DNA of 64,000 nt. Origin: Corallium rubrum (Eukaryota; Cnidaria; Anthozoa; Scleralcyonacea; Coralliidae). Location of the stretch: contig OZ036016.1 of the NCBI GenBank assembly GCA_964035015.1, positions 6,487,124 to 6,551,123 on the forward strand, in the 5' to 3' direction. The notes beneath the pieces are model-generated. The model saw only the letters and a list, made by a program, of their open reading frames with translations, did not search any database and was not told where the DNA came from. Numbering within the stretch: the stretch's first letter is position 1; the number at the start of each line of letters is the position of its first letter. Position numbers and translations under genes: made by a program. This document shows positions 54,240-64,000 of the stretch, one piece after another.

Positions 54240-55030
54240 ATAAAAAGACATAACTGTTTCATTATTTCGGAACTTATACAAGTATATTTTTTAGGCAAAA
54301 AACCAACACACAATATCAAATCCTGTTTGTGGTCAGAATAAGTCAGCCCTCACATCATGTCCTCAGTTTTAAGCAGTCATTTTTTAGAGGGTAAGGCAGA
54401 TTTTTCCGAGAAGCATTTCCAGTAGAACTTTGCGGTAGAAGACTTACACAGCAACCCTGTGTGATTAGACAATTGTCAATAGTGAACCTCTAGCAGTTAA
54501 CTGCACTAACAACACTGTATATGTATAACAACATAGTCACGCCTTGGCAAAGCAACAACCAGTCACCTGTCAATGACCAGCCAAAAATCATCGGATGACG
54601 AGCTAATGTTTTACATTTTAAGATGGCTAGTGTCATTGCATCCTATACAGATAGAGTTGATATCTTAGTTATACCCTAGTTGAACTTTTAACTTGAATAC
54701 AGGAAAGTCACGTTACATGTCTACCAGATGTTATTTCTATATATTATGTCATTTATATGTGTTAGCTCTGCTGCTGTCTTATCGAGCCATCTTAGTATTA
54801 AAAGAACATATAGCACTGATTAACAATCGTTTGCGGTCATTTTTCTAAAGTAAGTTATAGTGGTAATTTTCTTAAAGTGAAAAACATAAAAGGCGATTAA
54901 ATCTCTCATGATGATTATTAACTAACAGTGACTCGGTGAGATAAAATTCTCATAAATTACCCGTAATGCGGAGAGTTATGGTTGGCACGCAAGATCTCAG
55001 ACATGCAAGTAATTACATAATAATTATATA
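54240..55030. other. Gene 3 intron 1, nothing recognised
   Basis: AT-rich; no exon or repeat identified. Confidence 0.45.
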
Positions 55031-55031
55031 A

Positions 55032-55474
55032 TAAAGTAGCGTGCTGCGTAGGCAGTGTAGAAATAACAATCAAAATATATTAAGGTTAGATATACTGCCA
55101 AAACAGAGAACGTAGGTGTCTAACGTTTCGAGTGAAGGCCCTTCCTCAGGAAGGGCCTTCGCTCGAGGAAGGGCCTTCGCTCGAAACATTAGACTTCTAG
55201 GTTCTCTGTTTTGGCAGTACATCTAACCTTACTATGTTTTAATAATTATATATATAAATATATATTATCGAAATATAGTAAGGTTGGATATACTGCTGAA
55301 ACAGAGAACGTAGGAGTCTAACGTTTCGAGTGAAGGCCCTTCGTCAGAGAGAAACGTGACAAAGGGCCTTCGCTCGAAACGTTAGACTCCTACATTCTCT
55401 TTTTCGGCAGCATATCTAACCTTACTGTATTTCGATTGTTGTTTCTACACTGCCTATGCAGCACGCTACTTTTA
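55032..55474. mobile_element. Inverted-repeat element with GCGTAGGCAGTGT ends
   Basis: Outer ends AAAGTAGCGTGCTGCGTAGG CAGTGTAGAAATAACAATC and its inverse. Inside, two successive hairpins, each with AACGTTTCGAGTGAAGGCCC TTC and its complement and CTGCC(A/G)AAACAGAGAACGTA G arms. It is the parent form of the GTAGGCAGTG repeats at 16630-17165, 29570 and 44638. Confidence 0.85.
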
Positions 55475-58400
55475 TTTTATATATACTCCATTTTACACCA
55501 TCCACTACACCATAGCTACCTTAAAAGACTTTCTATTCACTTAAAATAACACCATGTGTAATCACTATACACTACTCTTAGTTAACCACTGATAGTCACA
55601 AGATGATCATGATGTGCCTAATTCCTATTCCTAATTGACGGTACAGTTCAAAGAATTTCTTCAGGATAATGTCCTGTAGTTAGAAACTGAAAGCCTATCA
55701 ATCATTTAGCGGCATGCCATTTTTCTTAATTAAAATTTCTATGAACCAATATAGAAATCTAGACAATTCCCACACAAGTATGACAGGAAAATATCATTTT
55801 TGCTTTACCCATACTGTATGGTATGGCACAAAATGTATGCAGCAGTTATAAAGAACAGAATTACACAATATTTCTTGATATTTATCACCCATCTTAATAT
55901 ATTCCATCTGCTATTGAGTATTAATCATTTTCTCTACATTACAAACAGACTCTGACATAAAGAATTTCATAAAACTATATATTAAACATTAAAGAAATTT
56001 AATTACCATTCGTTTAACAAACTCCATGACCATGCCTTGCTTCCTATTTAATAGATACTGACCCCTTCTCCACTCTTTCTCAGATTAATAGATTTGCTGA
56101 CCAACGCACAGACTCTGAGCAAACACAATAACCGGGAGCCTCAAAGGAATTTACAAGAATAATATCAGAGAATAACCTTCCTTGTACAATTATGGAAATG
56201 ACTTACTTAACCTTGCCATGTCATATACCGGAAATATGCATGACATATTTTGTAGAATTCTATCTAAAATTGAGATTTCCATTCAAATAAGATATATCTT
56301 ACTGTGTATAGCAACAGAAATGTGTTGTAAACCTAAGACATGTTACCAACAACGAAGTTACATGAGTTGTGTCTCAAATAGGGTGAGAGTAGACCAACCT
56401 CAGATAGGTCATAGAAAAACAAGGCACTTATAATTGTCAAAAACAACTTGATTCACCGGTCCAGACATAGTCACTTATGGAGTGGAATTTAAACTCACTC
56501 ATTCTGTCTGAATCCCATATTAACATATCTAAGCTATTTCATCACATCCCATTGGAATCATGTTTTGGTAAACTAAAGAATTGTTTCTATATCTTCCGGT
56601 TCACCTAACCCCTCAAGGATTACAAAGTCTACAGTTTATGAAAAAAATTCAAAAACATAACGTCAACATAGCAGAGTGTTATAATTCATATAAGACTTGC
56701 AAGGAATATTGCACAACTGTTTGAGATATTAGAATATATGGGGGCAACAGGACATGATAATGAGAAATGGTAAACTTTTATTCACAATACTAAGAAAAGC
56801 AATCACTAAGTTGATCTAAAAGAAAGCTTCCAAAAGTGAAAGGTTTACAAATATGCTGTTTAGATTTTCACTCTCAAGTCAAGATTATTCAAAGAGAGAA
56901 GATAAGACAAATCTCACTAATCAATCTCTGAAACAAAGATAAGTTTCAGAGATTGATTAGTGAGATTTGTCTTATCTTCTCTTTATCCAAAAATGGTCAA
57001 ACATTGCCATACCTCCTCAGTGGAACTAACCTTGGAGCAATATTGTACCTTCAAAATTAGTCAAAATGATTATTCAGATTTACAAAATATGACTAAAATA
57101 TATAAATAAATGTATTTCTCAACTGTTTCCCAATGCTTCTATACAATAATTAATAGAAATTTCTAGCTTTAGCCAGAGTAAATATTGTATATGCCGGTGC
57201 TGGACAGGTAATTCTAAAGAGCTATCAATATAGGCCGGCTGGCATTCTAGGATTCTCATATATAATAATCTGACTGAAATCTCGAGAAGGTGACAAACAA
57301 TACTGACTACAGACTCTCACTCTTTCTGATTAGGAGACTCTGTACTACAGAGTAAAGAGAAAGAGTCAGAGCCTTCCTATCTTTACTGGTTGTAATTTAC
57401 ATTGATATCTTTAACGGTTCACCTCGACTCCTCGAATCTCAAAATTTTAGACAAATTAGTGTTTTTTTTAAAGTTGTGGCAGCAGGAAAGTGTCTCATAA
57501 GTCATATTTTGCACTTCATATTGCAGCTACGACAAATATACTAATATAGTTAGATTATAACTAAGATTATACCATCATAAACACACTCCACAATCTCAAG
57601 AAGTGTTTCTACTGCTGTGTGCTCATCAGGGAAAAATTACAACACAAGAAATAAAATTGCTATACTAAGGAAAACAAAACTGAAAATATTTATTGCACCC
57701 AACAGAAAGTTGAAAATAAGTATTTCCTAAACGAATAATTTTTTAACCCTTTAACTCCCACGATGTCAGGAGGTTTCCCCTTAATAAGTAAAAGGTGCTA
57801 AATGGCACCAATAAGAATCGTTACTGTAAGGCGATATATAATTTATTAACCTTTTAACTCCCAGGATCTGTAGACAGAGTAAGAAAATCTGGTGTTAAAA
57901 AATAAAAAAGGTTATACAGCCAAACCGCAGATGCGAGATTATAAGAATATGGCATATCCTCAACTTTATAGCTGGTCAAATCGCTTGTTTCAAGAATTTA
58001 GAATATCAGTTAATCTTTTAAGAATTCAAAATATCTTATTGGCCACTTATTGTGGCTAGCAGTGTCTGAATTAGCTACTGTAGGCATATCATCTTGTCTC
58101 CTGCCAAGTAATAAACTAAATACATGTTTGAAATATAAAACCTGAACCATGTTAATCCAGCTCAACAGCTTTTAACAATCACCTTAAATTTTTATTGCAA
58201 ATAACTCCAACAAACACACTGAGAAAAGATTTCTTTGGTGTCACGCGAGTCACATTTTATGTCACGCGACTTACATTTGCATGGTTGTCAATTTAACTAA
58301 AAATCTTTTTTACTAGTTTTTCATTTGAGTATATTATGATTTCATGTCTAATAATAGGTGTTAAAATCAAATCAATATGTTGTCATAAAAAAATAAAAGG

Positions 58401-58735
58401 ATAAATAAGAATTAATACTATTAAATGAAACCAAATCTGTTGCACAAGTCAGGTGACATGACAATAAGTTATGAAGGCCTGAAGAGAATTATCAGAAAAC
58501 TAAGAAAGCAACTGGAAGATCTTCCCAAAGGCTTCCTTACCAAAAACAACCTTGCTCTTTGCCAAATCAAATAGAAAACTACTTCTTAACCTGCTATTGC
58601 CTTGGCTGTCTGAAAGCAAAATCATCAGACAATAAAAAAGCAACAAACGGGTTATTTTGCACTGGTTCAGAGGAGAATCGGTTAACCTTATTAAAATTAC
58701 GTGACTTGATCACACACAAGTTGCCATAGATCAAA
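55475..58735. other. Gene 3 intron 1, mostly unrecognised
   Basis: 3.3 kb AT-rich; only a perfect hairpin (56891-56984) stands out. Confidence 0.45.
56891..56984. repeat. Nearly perfect hairpin, 40-bp arms
   Basis: GAAGATAAGACAAATCTCAC TAATCAATCTCTGAAAC, an 8-base loop AAAGATAA, then its exact inverse. The near identity of the arms suggests a young inverted duplication or strong constraint. Confidence 0.88.
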
Positions 58736-58903
58736 ATGGCTGAAGAGACAGATCGAGGTGGCAAGGTACCAAGTAATAATGGTCCATTGAGAAATCTCAT
58801 GAAAGAGATTCATGGAAACCAACTAGAGTTGGCAAAAATTGTTTTCAGAAATTTGCCAAGGTTAAAAATATTTGAAAGAACTGGTGTGTCCAAGAAAGCT
58901 TAG
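58736..58903 (+). CDS. Small 55-residue open frame, status uncertain
   Basis: An ATG in good context (tcaaaATGG) opens a 55-codon frame with ordinary protein composition, MAEETDRGGKVPSNNGPLRN then LMKEIHGNQLELAKIVFRNL, ending at TAG. It lies inside the big first intron of the coiled-coil gene but on the opposite strand. No splice sites were fixed, although AAG|GTACCA near 58766 resembles a donor. It could be a small gene, an exon of an unseen plus-strand gene, or chance. Confidence 0.2.
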   Translation: MAEETDRGGKVPSNNGPLRNLMKEIHGNQLELAKIVFRNLPRLKIFERTGVSKKA

Positions 58904-60508
58904 AAGCAACATGCAAGTAATTAATCACAAAGATGACAGCTAAATCAATATCACTGCTCAGTTGGAAACAAGAGAATTTAAAGAATGTTCAATTCTAAAT
59001 AGGTTTGTTTTTATCTTTGAAATTACTGAAAGACCTCACACAGGTTTTTTTCTAACTCTATCTCAACAGCAAGGTGCCTCCCTAAAATGATATTTAAATT
59101 CTTGAATACTATTCTAATGCTTGGAAGCTATGCGATGAAAAAACAGAAAATACATGTCACTGATATCGTAAATTTATCCATCTGATTGCTTTTAGAATTC
59201 GAAGAAATTCGTTCAAACAGGAAATCGCGATATTTATTTCCTGCCCGACATTCACATGACCTGTAAGTCTATCTTACCTAGTACCGGAAATTAGAAAGGT
59301 CATGGCATCGAGCTACTAGAATAGTCGACAGAAGAACCAAACTGTGTTGTATGAAAGAATATTACACAAGGAGCAAAATATAGACTGCCTCGAGACTATT
59401 TCTTGCGGCTAAATACTAAATTTAAAAAAAGGGGGGACCTGTCGCAACCTGTGTAGGTACTCGATAAAAAAATCTAATAAATATTTAACCGTATTCAGTA
59501 GTCAGACTTGATATGTACAATAAAAGGTGTATATAATATCACAGTTTATTACACATGTGCAGCAAATTCCAAAGGATTGTGTGAAATATCATACCTTTAA
59601 TACTGTAAATTGAGATATTTTTCTTCTTAATTTTAAGGCGAACGTTTTAAAGTATTTGAAGCTATTTATTAAGAGAAAATTTCTTAAGAATATTTTACAA
59701 AGCACCTGTAAACTAATGCCGTTTAACAACAGGTATGCTTCAAGCTTCGTAGTTAATTATTACACACAACCATTTTGTAATTCTTTTGCGGTTTTTCTGC
59801 GAGATGATACAATCAAAAAATTATTTGAAAGCATTTTAATTAAGTTGTATTTATTCAAGTGAATCCCTGTTTTGTTCAAGATTGATCAAAGAATATAAAA
59901 TAAAACGAAGAAAGTTACGATATTTAAGGATTGCCTTGTGGTAAGAACAGCTGGACAGGCTAGATTGAGAAACAAAAGACGTTTTCACAGAAGAATTTAA
60001 TAGTCAGAGAATATAAATAACGAGGAGTTATTCGTTTTAGTAAAAACACAACAAGGCAGTGAGCCATTGCAAAGAATGCTTTTGAATCAACCCGACACAA
60101 ATGCTGTTCTCCCTTTGAGATTTTCCATTTCAAACCTTAATGGTTTCGAAGTATGCATTTGGAGAAATTTCGCCTGAAAATTAATCCTTTTGTAAACAGC
60201 TATCAATAAAGAAAGAAGGAAACTTATTGACTTATGAGAGACGAGAAATTTCACGGAGAAACAAAACAGCGCTCTTCACAGAAGCAAACGTGCTTCCCCA
60301 CCGAGAAAGCCAAAATGAACGGCATGCACAACAACTAGATTGGATTCTAAGCTTTCTTTTAACTTCCCTATAAATTCTCCAGAGTTGTTATTGTATTGTG
60401 AAATGGGGTCATGAAGAGGCAGCCAAGTGCCGGAGAGATATTTAAATAAACAAGGCATTGCGTGCAACACGCATTCAATTTACAACTCATCTTTTCCAAG
60501 AGTCTTAC
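58904..60508. other. Gene 3 intron 1, proximal part, nothing recognised
   Basis: AT-rich; no exon, repeat or RNA gene recognised. Confidence 0.45.
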
Positions 60509-60928
60509 CTTGTTTGGACTTGAATTTTCGCTAAATCCAGCGCAGGACGAAACTGCTGCAGCTTCTGGTGAATTTGATTGAGAACTTCCCGATGTTTCTG
60601 GTAATGAACCAGTGTAAGAAAGTCTTCTTGTGTCAACTTTAGGTGCAATATGTACAAACGACATCTTGTTTGGATCAGAAAGGTTCATTCGTGCACTAGT
60701 ACAAGAACTCTGAGCTTCATTCAGCAGGTTCGCTCTCCCGTATCCACCGCCGTAATTAAAATGCGTTTCTTTCTCAGATGCTCCTGAACTCATAGTCACA
60801 TTAGTCTCGGCTTTCTCATCGTTTGTTTTCTGACTCCATACATGTTGTATAACTGGTTCATAATTGTCAGTATTCTCGCCAGATTGGAACGTAAAATCCG
60901 TCCGTGTGACAGCCACATCGGCCATCAT
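60509..60928 (-). CDS. Unrecognised coiled-coil protein, exon 1
   Basis: First coding exon of a minus-strand gene modelled as 60928-60509, 46134-45821, 45246-45032 and 44588-43372 (about 721 residues). The frame is open from a TTG at 60934; the first ATGs are 60928 and 60925 (MMADVAVTRTDFTF). About 140 residues, polar and Ser/Asn/Glu-rich, with HIAPKVDTRRLSYTGSLPE and a Ser-rich end SENSSPNK. This suggests a disordered, possibly phosphorylated N-terminus. The donor AACAAG|GTAAGA is strong and phase 0, matching the phase-0 exon at 46134 across a 14.4-kb intron. An additional small exon in between cannot be excluded, nor that this exon starts a different gene. Confidence 0.65.
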
Positions 60929-61119
60929 CTTCAATAATAATGCCGTGTTGCCTTCACTTAATGTTCCTGCGATCGATGTTTAGCATTTAGTAGAAATGTT
61001 TAGTCATTCGCTTCTTCAATTCCCAACGGTAGAATTTTCATGAACAGAAAGTAAATAGGAACCAATGGACTTTCTAAAAATCCTTTCGTTGCTCGCCCAC
61101 TTCGCTGCGGCCCAACATT

Positions 61120-62110
61120 ACACTATTTACAACTGAACACGAAATAATTCTAAGATTGCACTCTGCCCCCAGGGGGACTGGCCACCATATTGGCCGAGCA
61201 TGCCTTGCGGCGACACAATGCTATTTTAGGAAATTCGAGTTGCAATGAAAACAACTAGCGCAAATAGTTTCCAACTAGTCCGAAAATTCTGCTTTCATTT
61301 TCTACAATAATCATTCATTTCTATTTACAACTGAAATTCTAAGATTGCACTCGCCCTTTGGGGGACTGGACACCATACTGGCCCAGCAGTATGGAAATTC
61401 GAGTTGCAATAATGAAAAACTAGCGCAAATAGTATACAGTATTTTGTTTCCAACCAGTCCGAAAATTCTGCTTTCATTTTCTACAATAATCATTCATTTC
61501 TATTTACAACTGAAATTCTAAGATTGCACTCGCTCTCAAGGGGACTGGACACCAACTGGCCCAGCATGCCTTGCGGCGACAAAATGCTATTTTAGGAAAT
61601 TCGAGTTGCAATAATGAACAACTAGCACAAATAGTATACAGTATTTCCTTTCCAACTAGTCCGAAAATTCTGCTTTCATTTTCTACAATAATGATATACT
61701 CATTAATTTCTATTTACAACTGAGTCACGAAATAATTCTAAGACTGCACTGTGCCCCATCCCCGCACGACACAAGGCTATTTTAGGAAATCCGAGTTGCC
61801 ACAACAACTTGCGCAAAACATTTCGTTTCTGACTAGTCCGAAAATTATCCTTTCATTTTCTACAATAAACATTCATTTTTATTTACAACGGAATCACGAA
61901 ATAATTCTAAGATTGCAATCCCCCGGGGGACAGGACCATAGGAGAGAGCTATTTCGAAACGCCTTCCAATAACTAGCGCAATTTCTACGTAAAGTGTTTT
62001 CAGGTTGAATTAGCGCAATTTTATTCCAAGCTGTACTGTACTCGCACGCTGTGCGCAACTGTGTGGGCGATCTCGTTCCCACTTTGAGTTTCTACAATAA
62101 TCATTCTCTG
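61120..62110. repeat. Diverged tandem repeat (about 180-200 bp), upstream of gene 3
   Basis: Five units, each starting near ATTTACAACTGAATCACGAA ATAATTCTAAGATTGCACT(C), then a C/G-rich spot (CCAGGGGGACTGG), GCATGCCTTGCGGCGACA, TTTTAGGAAATTCGAGTTGC A, ACTAGCGCAAAT, CAACTAGTCCGAAAATTCTG CTTTCATTTTCTACAATAAT. It starts about 190 bases upstream of the gene 3 start codon, so it covers the likely promoter flank. Confidence 0.85.
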
Positions 62111-62745
62111 TTTCTTTAAAAAAACAGAGGAAAAGTAGAAACAAAAGAGAAATAGCCAGATATCACTTGTAAAGTTGCGCCATTGTGCGCAACTTTGAAT
62201 TTCATCCTCTCCTTTCACTTTCTCCAGTAGAAACCGGCGAAGGAGAACGTAGAAAGAAAGGAGATCGAGTTGCAAAGTTGCAAATCAACACCACGACTGG
62301 GTCAGTGACCTACTGACGTTCAAATGACACGTTGCTTTCTTTCAGCCTTCATAACAGTTTTACAAAATTCTCGTGTTACTAGGCGAAAGTTCATCGAGTG
62401 AAAAATGTTAATGAATAAAGTATTCGAATACAAATATATATAATATATTCCGTGTCTCCGTAGTGGCCAAATTTCAACAACATGTTTCTGGATCTCTGCT
62501 TTGTTCTGAACAGCAACACAAAATCAACACGATGATCGGTGCTTATCTAAAGCATTGAATTTAATTGCTACCCACATACATTAAGCCTACAGCGTTTCGT
62601 CGTACGATCACGTACGATCTTCTCAATATGGTCTAAAATTGAACGAGGCTCAAGCAATCCGAGTAATCCGAGCTGTACTGTTAATATTCTGTTTTTTATA
62701 TATAACCTAGCGCTCACAACTTTATTGCGAAAAGTTAAAGTAAAA

Positions 62746-62746
62746 G

Positions 62747-62842
<96 letters not shown>
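62746..62842. repeat. (ATT)n microsatellite
   Basis: About 32 uninterrupted ATT units. Confidence 0.95.
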
Positions 62843-63261
62843 TATATTATGTTTGAATTCCTAAAAACTAGCAAACTCCTTCAAAAGCATAAACCATTTT
62901 TGTTTGGATAAGCTACACTAACTGCATGACAAAAACAAAAACGACCAGTGGAGCCTGAAACAAAGAATTTTGTTTTTAACAAGCCGTACGGCGGGTGGTG
63001 ACTTTGTCTGATACAGTTGTGTTTTTAACATCTCCAAAGATGCTGCCGTCTTAATGCAGTAAAACTAAAATTACGCCACACCGAATCCGAACACAACATT
63101 TTTTGTCCAAAGTACGTCTTTCTTCGTTATTTCGTGAGTATATTTCGTTTCTCGATGATCGGTCGGATATCTTCAACAAAATATTTTCTGATTATTTTTC
63201 AGTGATACCTGCTTTGTAGTTCCTACCGCGCAACCGTTCAGGCTTACAAAATCTCTCCCTT

Positions 63262-63369
63262 CGTTCGTCTGTCTGTTCGTCTGTTCGTTCTTTCCTTCAT
63301 TCATTCGTTTGTTTGTTCGTTCGTTCGCTCGCTCCTTAATCGTTCATTCATTCATTCGTTCGTTTGTTG
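63262..63369. repeat. Degenerate (TTCG/TTTG/TTCA)n tetranucleotide array
   Basis: A run of 4-base units GTTC, GTCT, ATTC, GTTT with single-base variation. Confidence 0.85.
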
Positions 63370-64000
63370 CATGAAGAACGGCATGAAGACATTCAGTTAC
63401 ACTACTGCACTACTACTACTAATAATGGTTTTGGTCTTACTAAAATTGTCTGTTTTTTGTTACCTAGCGTGCCAACTGACAATTTACAAGTGCAAGGCAA
63501 CACTGCATGCGCAACGTTGCAAGGATATTCCAGTTAATTAATGAGTTGACAAACGGAAGCATAGTGACTATGACGGAAGTTAGTATATATAGAAATATAT
63601 TGGCTTTAACTCGTGAGAACTGTTTTATTTACGCTCCTAATTATTTCCTCAAGCTTCCCAGAGCTCTAAATAAGCAAAAAGGACTGACGAAATAGAGTTA
63701 TAAACAGTGAAACAAGAGCTTATGTCACTGGGCAAAGACAATAATAGTTTACGTTATTAAATAGTGAATTTATCCACCCAATGACACTTTACATTCATTG
63801 CATTTCAAATATAAGCCATGCCATCAGCAAGTGTAACTGATGCTCCTACAATATTAAGAATAACTACCACTAAAATCAAACTCCGTTATTACTTTCTTGA
63901 TAAATTTACTTGTATTGACCATCTAGAAGATTTGTTTTGCTTAAACTGTAAATTTCTATTGAATTGTAAATGTATTTCTACTTGACGATAGTCTACTTAA

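Larger units (their letters stand above)
62111..64000. other. Intergenic, AT-rich
   Basis: No exon supported. Contains the (ATT)n array and a degenerate TTCG/TTTG tetranucleotide stretch; otherwise nothing recognised. Confidence 0.45.

Noticed and set aside
60276..60508. Continuation of gene 3 exon 1 past 60509
   Set aside because: A strong AAG|GTAAGA donor lies at 60509 and the phase matches the 46134 exon; the extra frame is intron readthrough.

Overview
This is eukaryotic nuclear DNA from an animal. It is AT-rich and gene-poor, its genes are split by introns with canonical GT/AG borders, and it is crowded with microsatellites, minisatellites, SINEs and hairpin-forming non-autonomous DNA transposons (MITEs). 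The one gene I can name, a SMAP-type ArfGAP, is metazoan in architecture. The style of the repeats (many fold-back MITEs, long tetranucleotide arrays) reminds me of cnidarian, especially anthozoan, genomes. That is an impression from memory, not something the sequence proves.

Three split genes are recognisable, all on the minus strand. (1) About 16.2 to 9.2 kb: a four-exon model encoding two AbfB-like beta-trefoil repeats followed by a Tudor-like region. All three inferred junctions keep phase. An open exon at 1-169 may be a further downstream exon. (2) 33.3 to 23.8 kb: a complete ten-exon SMAP-family ArfGAP of about 491 residues, with zinc finger, arginine finger, an LLSLS clathrin-box-like motif, a Q/N/P-rich tail and the family's C-terminal LWK. 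(3) 60.9 to 43.4 kb: a four-exon gene of about 721 residues with a 14-kb first intron. It has a conserved-looking helical region, a coiled coil, a sumoylation-like IKQE and a basic C-terminus. I do not recognise its family.

Layout: 0-9 kb is mostly non-coding, with MITEs, a 37-bp and a 21-bp minisatellite. 9-16 kb is gene 1, its largest intron filled by about 54 copies of a 66-bp repeat. 16-23 kb is intergenic, with hairpin MITEs and a 55-bp tandem array derived from a tRNA-like element. 24-33 kb is SMAP, with MITEs, 5S-type SINEs and a 600-bp (CTTC)n array in its introns. 33-43 kb is intergenic, with three large tetranucleotide arrays and several MITEs. 43-61 kb is gene 3, whose first intron carries SINEs, a hairpin with a tRNA-like head and many MITEs. 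61-64 kb holds a diverged tandem repeat upstream of gene 3, then plain AT-rich sequence.

No operon-like logic links the genes. The main interest is the mobile DNA: a SINE family with a 5S rRNA-like head (one copy with an internal micro-inversion of the box C region), a TTAA-ended fold-back MITE group in which two copies carry a shared coding-like fragment, and tRNA-like heads found both in tandem arrays and inside a long hairpin. Coordinates of splice sites and repeat borders were read by eye.
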